Assembly (NCBI RefSeq): GCF_020731285.1
Contig: NZ_JAJFOW010000025.1
Coordinates: 1-64,000 of the forward strand
DNA from: Cohnella baijiui
Lineage (GTDB): Bacteria > Bacillota > Bacilli > Paenibacillales > Paenibacillaceae
Length of the DNA stretch: 64,000 nt
Direction: 5' to 3'
The position numbers were made by a program, and so were the translations under genes. The first letter of the stretch is position 1, and each line of letters starts with the position of its first letter. Under the pieces are notes generated by a model, which saw nothing but the letters and a program-made list of their open reading frames with translations, was not told the DNA's origin and ran no database searches. Shown one piece after another: positions 55,283 to 63,293 of the stretch.

Positions 55283-56137
55283 TTACCCTTTTATTCCGCC
55301 TACGGTAAAACCGTTGATCAGCTTTTCCTGCATGAAGGCGTAAACGATCAGCACCGGCAGCAGCGCAATCCACATCGCCGCGAAAAGCGTGGTGAAGTCG
55401 GAAGCGTACTTCTGCTTCTCCACGAGATAGAACAATCCGACTCCGATCGTATATCTCTTGGGATCCTGTATGAGAATGTACGGATTCAAGTAGTCGTTCC
55501 ATATCGCGATCATCGTGACCGTGGCGATGGCCACCAGACCGGGTCTGGCGAGCGGAAGCATGACGGAGAAAAACACGCGGAAATGCCCTGCGCCGTCGAT
55601 GAAAGCCGCCTCCGCATATTCCCAGCTGATTCCCTTAAAGAAGGACATCAGGACAATCATGTTGAATCCGATTCCCGCCGTGTAGCCGAGCATGACGCCC
55701 CACTCGTTGAACAAGCCCAGATTTCTCATGAGCAGATACCAAGGCCCGAGCGTGCCGATCGCCGGAATCAACATGCTGAAGATCGACAGATTGTAGATGA
55801 ACGTCGATCCTCTGAATTTATATTTCGCCATCACGTATGCCGGCAAAGCCGCGGACATGACCGTCGTAAAGGTGCCCACCGCGGTCATCCAGACGCTGTT
55901 CAGAAAATATTGTCCGATATGCGCTTCCTGCCAGGCGTTTGCATAGTTCGACCACTCCCACGTATTCGGAAGCGCCCATACGCTTTTGTAGAATGCGCGG
56001 TTGTTTTTAAGAGAATTGATGAACATCCAGACAAACGGATAAATCAGGGACAGGGCGTAGCCCAAAAAGAGAAGCTGCAGTACCCACTTCCATGCCGAGT
56101 GCCGTCTAACCGCGTACGTCCGCCGAACGAGTTCCAC
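55283..56137 (-). CDS. ABC sugar permease (MalG type)
   Basis: 284-residue CUT1 permease with six membrane segments (first near 16-36, LQLLFLGYALSLIYPFVWMF). The EAA loop reads WEYAEAAFIDGAGHFRVFFSV and the C-terminus EKLINGFTVGGIKG is typical. It lies 16 nt after the partner permease. No ATPase gene is nearby. Confidence 0.92.
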   Translation of the reverse strand: MELVRRTYAVRRHSAWKWVLQLLFLGYALSLIYPFVWMFINSLKNNRAFYKSVWALPNTWEWSNYANAWQEAHIGQYFLNSVWMTAVGTFTTVMSAALPAYVMAKYKFRGSTFIYNLSIFSMLIPAIGTLGPWYLLMRNLGLFNEWGVMLGYTAGIGFNMIVLMSFFKGISWEYAEAAFIDGAGHFRVFFSVMLPLARPGLVAIATVTMIAIWNDYLNPYILIQDPKRYTIGVGLFYLVEKQKYASDFTTLFAAMWIALLPVLIVYAFMQEKLINGFTVGGIKG

Positions 56138-56153
56138 GCTTTCCGCCTCCCTC

Positions 56154-57080
56154 TTAGTAGTCCGCCGTATCCACCCTGTCCACCGCTCGTTTGACGAGGA
56201 AGGTCACCAGGGAACCGATCACCGCGAAAATGATGCCGAAGGTCGCGGCCATTCCGTAATTCCCGGCACCGAGCACGGCTTGGAACATTTCGAGAGCCGC
56301 GGTCGTAGAGGAGTGATTCGGACCTCCGTTTGTCAGCAGCAGCGGTTGAAGGTAGACCAGGAAAGCGCCGCTGGTGCCGAGAATGATGAAGGTGGATATC
56401 GTCGGCCAGATGGCCGGAAGGACCACAGAAAACAGTTCCTTCCAGAACGTGATGCCTTCCAATTTCCCGACTTCGTAATACTCGATCGGAATCCGTTGCA
56501 GCGCCCCGGTGAACATGACGTTATAGAAGCCGATGCCCGCCCACAGGCAGTAGACAATGACGGCGGGGAACGCGGTCTGGCGTTCACCCAGCCAGGAGCG
56601 CTGCCAATCCTCCAGGCCGAGAAAACCGAGAAGGCCGTTCACGATCCCGTTCGTGGGGTGCAGACTGAATTGATAAACCATGGTCAGCACAACGATCGAC
56701 AAGATGGTAGGGAAGAAATATACGATCCGGTAAAAGCTTGCGAAAGGAAATTTCCGGCTTAAAATAACGGCTACGAGAATGGACAAGGTGATGAGCACGT
56801 AATTTACCGGAATGAAGAGGAGCGCGTTCGTCATGCCCGTTCTCCAGTAAGAACCGCCGATCAGCTCTTTCATGGCCTGCCTGTAATTGTCCAAGCCCAC
56901 CCAAACCTGCTTCCCCGACACATAGTTCCAGCGCTGGAAGGAAAACAAGACGGTTTGGATCTGCAGATAGATGCCGAACACGGCGAAATACAATAACGGC
57001 CAAGCCAGCATAACGACGATGAAGATATTGCGTTGTACTTTGCTTTTGTTCCTGAAGCCGGACTTTCCGCCTTCGCTCAT
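56154..57080 (-). CDS. ABC sugar permease (MalF type)
   Basis: 308-residue CUT1 permease. The first membrane segment lies near residues 17-39 (NIFIVVMLAWPLLYFAVFGI), and the EAA loop reads IEYYEVGKLEGITFWKELF. I choose ATG 57080, 6 nt after AAAGGAG; the frame opens further upstream without a site. It pairs with 55283 and the binding protein at 57168. Confidence 0.92.
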   Translation of the reverse strand: MSEGGKSGFRNKSKVQRNIFIVVMLAWPLLYFAVFGIYLQIQTVLFSFQRWNYVSGKQVWVGLDNYRQAMKELIGGSYWRTGMTNALLFIPVNYVLITLSILVAVILSRKFPFASFYRIVYFFPTILSIVVLTMVYQFSLHPTNGIVNGLLGFLGLEDWQRSWLGERQTAFPAVIVYCLWAGIGFYNVMFTGALQRIPIEYYEVGKLEGITFWKELFSVVLPAIWPTISTFIILGTSGAFLVYLQPLLLTNGGPNHSSTTAALEMFQAVLGAGNYGMAATFGIIFAVIGSLVTFLVKRAVDRVDTADY

Positions 57081-57167
57081 GCCGGTCTCCTTTCCGGATG
57101 GAACCAAGAAGGTCTGAATCCGACCGCATTCAGACCTTCCGCCCTGATCCCCATGATCCAAAATTCC

Positions 57168-58559
57168 TTATTTGCTATTAATCGTTTTTTGTTGCTCCTT
57201 CCACTTATCCGGCGCCGCGCCGACGTTCTTGTCGATGACTTGCTGCGGAGTCATGTCCCCGGATGCGATCGCCGCGTAGAAGTCGACGCCGCTAGGGCCA
57301 TCGCCGATCGCTTGCGGTTCGTAAATATAGGAAACGGTTTTGTATTTGCTCAACATTTCGATCGCGCTTTTCGTAAAGTCGCTCAGGTTCATCCCGTCGA
57401 TCGCATACTTGAAGGCGCGGGGCGCGCCGGTCAATTCGGTGAATTTGCGGTTCGACTCCTCCGTTGACGCCAGCAGCAGAAATTGTTTCGCGACTTCGAT
57501 ATGCTTGGATGCGGACGGGATGCCGCCCCAATCCCTGGAATCCGCAACCGACATCATTTCCTTTACTTTGGCATCGGCCGTTGGCGGAATCGGCATGATT
57601 CTCATCCGGAAGCCTTCCGGAATCGAGTCTTTCATCTCGTTTTCCATCCACGCTCCGTTAAAGATCATCGCTGCTTTGCCGTTCAGGAATTCCATCTGGG
57701 ATGCGGTATGATCCAGCGCTTGCGTGCCTTTCATGATCCAGCCGTTTTTAAACAGGCTTTCCAATTGCGTATAAGTCTTCAGGAAGGCCGGATCTTTGTA
57801 CAGATCAGGGATATCGCTTTCCTGCGGGTTCGTGAGTTTGTTTACGAATTCGTCGCCGCCGAATTGGGTATATGCCGGGAAGACGAGCGCGCTAAGGTAA
57901 CCGGCGTATATGCCCGGATATGTAAACGGCGCGATTCCTTTGGCCTTCATTTCATTCGCCAGCTTCTCCATCTCTTCCCACGTCGTCGGATAAGTCCAGC
58001 CGTTCTTTTCGAAAATATCGACGTTATAAACGATGCCGAGCGGCGATTGGGACCATGGTACGCTGTAACGCTTGCCCAGCCATTGCTGGGAGTGCAAGGC
58101 CGTTTCCGTCGCGGTGTCTTGAATCGTTTTGCCATCCGGCATCGCCGTGGCGTATAGATCCGAGATATCGACCAGTTTGCCCGAAGGGCCCCACTTCTTC
58201 ATTTGATCGAGTCCGTTCAGGAACACGACGTCCGGTACGTTCGTATTTCCCTCGATGCGGGGAACGATGATTTCGCCCATTTTCGGGCTGCCTTCCAGCT
58301 CTACGGTTACGTTTTTATGGGAAGCTTCGAACTGCTCTTTCAAGTACTTGAACCAGACATCGCCGTATCCTCCTTGGAAAAAGGCAACCTTCAGCGTGAC
58401 CGGTTCTTGGTCGGCCGAATCACTGCTTTCCGTACCCTTCGCTGCAGGCGGCGTCCCGGATTCCGAAGCTGCGCCCGCATCGTTCTTGCTGCCGCATCCG
58501 GCCAAGATCAAGCCGAGGATCAGTACGATGGCTATTAATGAAAAAAACGGTTTTTTCAC
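57168..58559 (-). CDS. ABC sugar importer, solute-binding lipoprotein
   Basis: About 463 residues. The signal sequence ends in LILAGC and a short Ser/Ala/Pro linker follows. The mature domain starts VTLKVAFFQGGYGDVWFKY, which is very like the protein at 8572 (FEIQYFVGGYGDKWWKK), so the two importers probably take related sugars. I choose the GTG at 58559, 8 nt after AAGGGGG; an ATG at 58577 overlaps that site. A LacI/cre-like operator lies just upstream at 58586-58599. Confidence 0.92.
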   Translation of the reverse strand: MKKPFFSLIAIVLILGLILAGCGSKNDAGAASESGTPPAAKGTESSDSADQEPVTLKVAFFQGGYGDVWFKYLKEQFEASHKNVTVELEGSPKMGEIIVPRIEGNTNVPDVVFLNGLDQMKKWGPSGKLVDISDLYATAMPDGKTIQDTATETALHSQQWLGKRYSVPWSQSPLGIVYNVDIFEKNGWTYPTTWEEMEKLANEMKAKGIAPFTYPGIYAGYLSALVFPAYTQFGGDEFVNKLTNPQESDIPDLYKDPAFLKTYTQLESLFKNGWIMKGTQALDHTASQMEFLNGKAAMIFNGAWMENEMKDSIPEGFRMRIMPIPPTADAKVKEMMSVADSRDWGGIPSASKHIEVAKQFLLLASTEESNRKFTELTGAPRAFKYAIDGMNLSDFTKSAIEMLSKYKTVSYIYEPQAIGDGPSGVDFYAAIASGDMTPQQVIDKNVGAAPDKWKEQQKTINSK

Positions 58560-58585
58560 AGCCTTTTCCCCCTTCAAATATGCGA

Positions 58586-58599
58586 TGTAAGCGTTTTTC
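58586..58599. promoter_or_regulatory. LacI/cre-like operator upstream of the importer
   Basis: TGTAAGCGTTTTTC matches the LacI/CcpA consensus (TGTAANCGNTTNCA-like) and has the central CG. It is 27 nt upstream of the binding-protein start. A close relative, TGTAAGCGCTTTAC, lies at 60744-60757 on the minus strand. Confidence 0.6.
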
Positions 58600-58671
58600 T
58601 TACGATAGTAATGTTAAAGGAAATTAAATTGATTGTAAATATAAAAATTCAATTTAAATTCACTTTTTTGA

Positions 58672-58715
58672 ATTAGAAAACAAAAAATAAACTTGCCCCC
58701 GAACGAGACAAGTTT
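58672..58715 (-). terminator. Terminator after the LacI gene
   Basis: Minus-strand arms AAACTTG (58709-58715) and CAAGTTT (58689-58695), followed by TATTTTTTGTTTT. It separates the LacI gene from the importer operon. Confidence 0.85.
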
Positions 58716-58721
58716 TTGATG

Positions 58722-59756
58722 TTAGGGCTTCGCGAAACGGGTCGTTTTGCGAGTGATCAGATCTCCTCTGATCCAATACTGTTTTTGAGCGATCTCGTTT
58801 TCCTGAAGCTGCTGGTTCAACAGATGGAATGCTTTCATGCCCAATTCGTCGAGCGGAATCCGAATCGTGGAGAGCGGCTTGGACAACATGGCGGATGTCG
58901 GAAAATCATAGACGCCCGTGACGCTGAGTTCTTCCGGAACGGATAATCCCAGATCGTATGCCGCGTTGATCGTGTACATCGCGAAGTAATCGTCGATCGT
59001 CACGACTGCCGTTGGCCTGTCTTCCGATGACAACAGATCGTAAGCGATTTTGTACTCCTGCTCCGGGTCGTCATATTCGGCAAACCTGATATTCGATTCG
59101 TCGTACGGCAGTCCGTATTTCTCCAACGCCGCTTTATAGCCTTCCAAGCCTTTGCGCCCTACTTGGTCGTACAGGCTGGAACCGATAAATCCGATTTTGC
59201 TGTGGCCGAGCGACTCAATGAGGTGCTCGGTCGCCGTATAGATGGCATGCTCGAAATCCACATGCACGACCGGAATATCGGGAAGCGTCTCATGATGAGT
59301 ATTCAGAAGCACGACGGGGATGCCTAAATGGGTGACCTTGCGAATGTCTTCCGCATGCCCTCGATGGATAATCAGGCCGTCGATTCTTCCTTCCTCGGCC
59401 AGATTAACGAAAAACGACTTGTTGCTGTTGCCGATCCGTTCAATGTTGTTGTTGCAAAGCATCACGGAAAATCCATGTTTGCCGGCTTCCGCTTGAATGC
59501 CGCCGATCATGCCGCCGATAAAAGGATGATTCGCGAAATCGAAGCCGTAGATGCTGATGCCTATCGTATGGCTTTTTTGGTTCAGATTCACCATATGCGG
59601 ATTCAGCCGGAAATTCATGCTTCGCGCCATGGACATCACCCGCTGTTTCGTCTCCTGACTGATTCGGGGATCGTCCTTCATAGCCAAAGAAACCGTGGAG
59701 GGAGTCACCCCCAACGCTTGCGCTATGTCCTTCATTGTTGTTCTGCCTTTAGCCAT
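58722..59756 (-). CDS. LacI-family regulator of the importer locus
   Basis: 344-residue regulator. The N-terminal HTH reads TTMKDIAQALGVTPSTVSLA and the hinge SMNFRLNPHM, followed by a periplasmic-binding-like domain (ISIYGFDFANHPFIGGMIGG, VTGVYDFPTSAMLSKPLSTI). ATG 59756 is 8 nt after GAGGAG. The likely ligands are the imported sugar or its phosphate, and likely sites are those at 58586 and 60744 or the motif at 59820 and 60669. Confidence 0.92.
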   Translation of the reverse strand: MAKGRTTMKDIAQALGVTPSTVSLAMKDDPRISQETKQRVMSMARSMNFRLNPHMVNLNQKSHTIGISIYGFDFANHPFIGGMIGGIQAEAGKHGFSVMLCNNNIERIGNSNKSFFVNLAEEGRIDGLIIHRGHAEDIRKVTHLGIPVVLLNTHHETLPDIPVVHVDFEHAIYTATEHLIESLGHSKIGFIGSSLYDQVGRKGLEGYKAALEKYGLPYDESNIRFAEYDDPEQEYKIAYDLLSSEDRPTAVVTIDDYFAMYTINAAYDLGLSVPEELSVTGVYDFPTSAMLSKPLSTIRIPLDELGMKAFHLLNQQLQENEIAQKQYWIRGDLITRKTTRFAKP

Positions 59757-59819
59757 CGACAATACTCCTCATCACAGCAGTTTAATAGAGTTCAATATTT
59801 TCACTCTGTTCCTATCATA

Positions 59820-59835
59820 TTTATTCAATAAGTTG
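59820..59835. promoter_or_regulatory. Shared 16-nt motif upstream of the LacI gene
   Basis: TTTATTCAATAAGTTG here is the exact reverse complement of 60669-60684. The core TTATT-C-AATAA is a perfect small palindrome. Both copies lie upstream of genes of this locus, so it is a candidate operator. Confidence 0.6.
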
Positions 59836-59868
59836 CAAAAGTCAAGAATGCGGCTGCCGTTCACTCTC

Positions 59869-60606
59869 CTATGACAAGTAGCTCAGCCTTCCCTTGTACG
59901 GCTCCATCGCCAACCGGTTTGCTTCCTCGCCGCCATCGATATTGGCGCTGACGAAAAGCGGCGCCCGCAAGCCTGCATTCTCCATTCGTTCCGCCACTTC
60001 GGAAAGAATGGCATGTAAAATCGCGATGCCGATCACAGATGATGTCGGGCCTGTTCTGAGCCCAGACTTCGGCAGCGGAATCGCCGCATCCCCTACCTCG
60101 GCCATATTGTCCAGCACGTAATCCGCAAGCTCAAAAAGCCGTCGGCCGCTGCAGTGCCGAGAGCTCTGAGCGGAAGAATAGACAGTCGAGGTTAAAGCGA
60201 TGACCGGGATCCCCTTCGACTTGGCCCATCGTGCGATTTCGATCGGCAGGGCGTTTCTTCCCGAAACGGAATGGACCAGCAGGACATCGCCGTGTTGAAC
60301 GGGAACGCCTTCCATCACGATCTCCGCATAGCCGTGAAGCCGTTCTAGAGCCGTGGTTTTCGTGATCGGCCGGGTATTCAACATCATGCCGTCGGCGAAA
60401 ACGGGGTTTACCGGAATCCACCCGCCTGCCCGGTAGAACAATTCTTCGGTCACAATCCCCGCATGTCCGGCTCCGAACACATGCAGAACCCCTCCGCCGC
60501 GAAAACGATTTTCTAAAAGAGATACTACGTTATTCATGGTTTCCCCCTGCTCTTCCATCAGCCTCGACAGCATATGGGAAATCACGGAAAGATACTTGAA
60601 CGACAT
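59869..60606 (-). CDS. UPF0309-like SIS-domain protein (copy 2)
   Basis: 245 residues of the UPF0309 type with the full glycine/histidine loop LHVFGAGHAGIVTEELFYRA, VLLVHSVSGRNALPIEIAR, and the end FVSANIDGGEEANR. I choose ATG 60606, 12 nt after AAAAGGA; an earlier ATG at 60639 lacks a site. It is the first gene of the minus-strand locus, upstream of LacI. The first copy at 54584 has a changed loop, so this one is the better candidate for the catalytic form. Confidence 0.85.
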   Translation of the reverse strand: MSFKYLSVISHMLSRLMEEQGETMNNVVSLLENRFRGGGVLHVFGAGHAGIVTEELFYRAGGWIPVNPVFADGMMLNTRPITKTTALERLHGYAEIVMEGVPVQHGDVLLVHSVSGRNALPIEIARWAKSKGIPVIALTSTVYSSAQSSRHCSGRRLFELADYVLDNMAEVGDAAIPLPKSGLRTGPTSSVIGIAILHAILSEVAERMENAGLRAPLFVSANIDGGEEANRLAMEPYKGRLSYLS

Positions 60607-60668
60607 CCGCCCATCACATCCTTTTCTCGGGAATATCATTCATTATATAATTCATCCCATCCTTGATT

Positions 60669-60684
60669 CAACTTATTGAATAAA
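60669..60684. promoter_or_regulatory. Shared 16-nt motif in the divergent promoter
   Basis: CAACTTATTGAATAAA, the exact partner of 59820-59835 on the other strand. It lies between the SIS copy 2 gene and the secreted protein, so it could serve both. Confidence 0.6.
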
Positions 60685-60742
60685 AATTAAATTTTAGTAT
60701 TTATTTTTGAATTCATCCATTGTATGCTTTAAATGCATCTTT

Positions 60743-60758
60743 GGTAAAGCGCTTACAT
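60743..60758. promoter_or_regulatory. LacI/cre-like operator upstream of the secreted protein
   Basis: GGTAAAGCGCTTACAT, with the central GTAAAGCGCTTAC near-palindrome typical of LacI or CcpA sites. It is about 70 nt before the start of the secreted protein and 60758 is 150 nt from the SIS gene start. Confidence 0.65.
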
Positions 60759-60826
60759 ATGGAAGGAGGAAATGGGGACGGTTTCGGAGCAGTCGAATCA
60801 TGAATTTCAAAGGAGGAACAGCCAAA

Positions 60827-61756
60827 ATGAGAAAATTGCTGTTGGTGCTGACGTTGATCTCCATGGTAGCTTTTGCAGGTACGGTTTATGCGCAGGAAGG
60901 GAGTCTTTCCGGAGAAAACAAAGATGGGGTTAACCGTGCCATGTGGGTGTGGGACTTCGATTCCTCCGTGTCGACCGAGCAGAACAGAAACGACCTCATT
61001 CATTTTTCCAAACAGCATCATATCAACTTGCTCGTCGTCTACACGGGAAGTCTCGTGACGACCTATCCCGAACCATTCGAAGCCCTGATCCGAGCCGCCC
61101 ATAAAAACAAGATTCGAGTCTATGGGCTAGACGGGGATGCTGACTGGGCACTCGAGTCCAACCATTCATTCGCGCTGCAAGCGGTCCAGAACGTGCTGGA
61201 CTTTAACAAAACGCACCCCAAAACCAAGTTCGACGGCTTCCAGCACGATATCGAACCGTTTGGCATGCCGGACTTTTTCGATAACGTACAAAGCTACGGC
61301 TCGCAATTCCTTGATGTCCTGAAACAATGCGAAGAGTTGGTCCACACGGACAAAGGCATGATTTTCGAGGTGGCGATCCCTTTCTGGTACGCGACAGCCG
61401 AGCCCTCCCCGATCAGTCTAACTTATGACGGCTTAGAGAAACCGCTCGATCACCACATCTTGGACATCGTCGATTCGGTTGCCATCATGTCCTACCGGGA
61501 CAGCGCCGCCGCGCAAATCGAGGTTTCCCAGCATGACGTCGATTATGCCGCATCCGTGGGGAAAAAGGCATATGTCGGCGCCGAAACGACGACCCCGGAA
61601 GGAACGGGACTCCCTCCTTTCATCACGTATTACGATGAAGGATTGAAGTACATGGAAGATCAATTCAAGCTGATCGATAAATACTACAAGGATCATCCGG
61701 GCTATGCGGGAATCGCCGTAGAGTGGTACAACACTTACAGAACGATGCCCAAGTAA
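60827..61756 (+). CDS. Secreted TIM-barrel-like protein, possible glycoside hydrolase
   Basis: 309 residues. The signal peptide is clear (MRKLLLVLTLISMVAFAGTV, cleavage after VYA). The mature domain has repeated beta-strand/helix pattern: NRAMWVWDFDSS, INLLVVYTGSLV, IRVYGLDGDADWAL, and FDGFQHDIEPFG, where the D-x-E is like catalytic acids of GH18-type barrels, then EVAIPFWYA and GIAVEWYNTY. I cannot name the family. I choose ATG 60827, with AAAGGAGG upstream. It is divergent from the sugar locus and shares its operator-like sites, so it may release the sugar outside the cell (inference). Confidence 0.7.
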   Translation: MRKLLLVLTLISMVAFAGTVYAQEGSLSGENKDGVNRAMWVWDFDSSVSTEQNRNDLIHFSKQHHINLLVVYTGSLVTTYPEPFEALIRAAHKNKIRVYGLDGDADWALESNHSFALQAVQNVLDFNKTHPKTKFDGFQHDIEPFGMPDFFDNVQSYGSQFLDVLKQCEELVHTDKGMIFEVAIPFWYATAEPSPISLTYDGLEKPLDHHILDIVDSVAIMSYRDSAAAQIEVSQHDVDYAASVGKKAYVGAETTTPEGTGLPPFITYYDEGLKYMEDQFKLIDKYYKDHPGYAGIAVEWYNTYRTMPK

Positions 61757-61830
61757 AGCGGATTAGCCAACACGAAAAAAACAAATTGCGCATGCCCTAT
61801 CCTCTTCATTGGACGCGGCAAAAATGGCTG

Positions 61831-61932
61831 AAATGGCGAGTGAAGCATCGAAGAGGGAGTCATGGACTCCCTCTTTTGCTTAAATGACGGGTAGAGCGCC
61901 GAAGAGGGAGTCTAGGACTCCCTCAGGCTGTA
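61831..61932. repeat. Two 51-bp repeat units with hairpins, related to the array at 8048
   Basis: Two units of exactly 51 bp (61831-61881 and 61882-61932). Each carries a perfect hairpin GAGGGAGTC-N3-GACTCCCTC (61853-61873 and 61904-61924). The hairpin core and the CGAAAGAGGGAGTC-type lead are the same as in type B units at 8258. The first hairpin is followed by TTTT and could also end the secreted-protein transcript. Confidence 0.85.
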
Positions 61933-61957
61933 GAGAAGCTCCCTGTTACCCTCTCTT

Positions 61958-62161
61958 TTACAGGTCGAATGGATTTCCTTCGATGTACCATTTCCCGTGG
62001 ACTTTGACGAGATCAAAAGAATCGTCGTTGGTTTCCACTTCGCCGTTCCGGCTGATCTTGACCATGTAAGCCACGGTCGCGCGGTCGCCTTCCTTGGTTA
62101 CTTCGAGAATTTTGTGATCCTTGATTTTGAACTTGCTCTCTTTGAGTTCCTGCTTCAGCAT
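61958..62161 (-). CDS. Small protein, DUF4878-like C-terminal part
   Basis: 67 residues that look like the end of a DUF4878/NTF2-like lipoprotein domain: KILEVTKEGDRATVAYMVKI and LVKVHGKWYIEGNPFDL. Such proteins usually start with a signal peptide, absent here. GGAGG lies 18 nt upstream. It lies 32 nt after the zinc-ribbon gene and could be a short functional gene or a 5'-truncated remnant. Confidence 0.5.
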   Translation of the reverse strand: MLKQELKESKFKIKDHKILEVTKEGDRATVAYMVKISRNGEVETNDDSFDLVKVHGKWYIEGNPFDL

Positions 62162-62193
62162 TTCGGCGACACCGTGATTTCCTCCCGCTACTC

Positions 62194-62703
62194 CTAAGAC
62201 AGCCCAGCAGCCTCTTTTGTCAATTCATTTCCGCAGCTTTCGCAAAAGCGATCCGTCCCTAACACTTCCGCGCGACAGACCGAACAGTACGTCGGATCCG
62301 CCGGTGCCGGCGGAGGAGGCACGTCGCCCATGGCATCTGCCTGCGGCGGCACGGGGTCGAACTTTTGTCCGCAGGCGGAGCAGAACTTGGAATCCATCGG
62401 GATGACCTGTCCGCAGGAACACCGCTTCTCATTTTTAATCGCTTGTATCTTAAGTTCCAACTGCGCGATCTCGTATTGGCAGTTGACGATCAGTCCGCTT
62501 TGTTCCTGAACCACGCTTTCGGCGTCGGATGGCTGTTGCGCCTGATAAGCTTGGAATACCGCTTCGCCGATCTTCAGGTAGCCGCGCTCCAATTCCTTTC
62601 GCTTCGCCGAAATCTGGGTATTCAGCCTGGCGATTTCGACAGAATCTTTCGCCATTTCCGCAGCTTTCGCGGCTCCATCCTTTAACTTATCGAAAAAACC
62701 CAT
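62194..62703 (-). CDS. Zinc-ribbon protein with N-terminal coiled coil
   Basis: 169 residues. The N-terminal half is helical (MGFFDKLKDGAAKAAEMAKD, IARLNTQISAKRKELERGY), probably a coiled coil. Two zinc ribbons follow: CSCGQVIPMDSKFCSACG and CSVCRAEVLGTDRFCESCG, joined by a Pro-rich linker. The family is common in Firmicutes and uncharacterised. GTAGGAGGC-type spacing precedes ATG 62703. Confidence 0.8.
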   Translation of the reverse strand: MGFFDKLKDGAAKAAEMAKDSVEIARLNTQISAKRKELERGYLKIGEAVFQAYQAQQPSDAESVVQEQSGLIVNCQYEIAQLELKIQAIKNEKRCSCGQVIPMDSKFCSACGQKFDPVPPQADAMGDVPPPPAPADPTYCSVCRAEVLGTDRFCESCGNELTKEAAGLS

Positions 62704-62824
62704 CCTAGTGCCTCCTACGAAATATCTAAAATGGTTACGAAGACCTAAAATGCTATCCCTTACTTTAGGTCCAACAAATTCGAATGTAAAGGAAATAATT
62801 TCCTCTTCTTTTTTCTACCAACAG

Positions 62825-62855
62825 GAAAGAACCGTCCCCCTTGGGGAACGGTTCC
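62825..62855 (-). terminator. Terminator-like hairpin after the small membrane protein
   Basis: GAACCGT/ACGGTTC arms with CCCC/GGGG continuation (about 62828-62853); the minus strand then reads TTCTTTCC. T-run is weak. Confidence 0.6.
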
Positions 62856-62896
62856 TTGCCCTGTCTGCATTTTCGAAAGACAGCCTTAACCCGTCT

Positions 62897-63181
62897 TTAA
62901 GAAAAATTTAGAAATGCGAGCGGTATGCCCAGACCGAGCACCCAGATCAGCGGGATGAGGTTGAGGCCTACCGCCAGCTTCGGTCGGCGTTTGCGGAACA
63001 TCCAGGACAGCATCGCGCTGGCGATCGCCGCGACCGGATACATCCAGATGCCGACGACGAACGCGACGTTGCCTGCGCTGAAGCCTTGATCGAAGCTCAT
63101 GAAGGAGAGGACCCCCACGAGGAGCCACGGAATCAGGCAAATCGCGTAAAACAGTTGGGTGAGAATGAGATACGACTTCAA
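62897..63181 (-). CDS. Small three-segment membrane protein
   Basis: 94 residues with three hydrophobic segments (LTQLFYAICLIPWLLVGVLS, VAFVVGIWMYPVAAIASAML, LNLIPLIWVLGLGIPLAF). No recognised family. I choose the TTG at 63181, 7 nt after GGAGG. It stands alone between the zinc-ribbon gene and the BTAD regulator. Confidence 0.65.
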   Translation of the reverse strand: MKSYLILTQLFYAICLIPWLLVGVLSFMSFDQGFSAGNVAFVVGIWMYPVAAIASAMLSWMFRKRRPKLAVGLNLIPLIWVLGLGIPLAFLNFS

Positions 63182-63293
63182 AAAAGATCCTCCTTGTCGG
63201 CGCGTATAAACCGATTATAGAAATCGCGTCTGCATGCAAACTGAAAAGAAAGCGCTTCCCGTCAGCTATAACCCCTTTCAGCATCCCTGCCGC

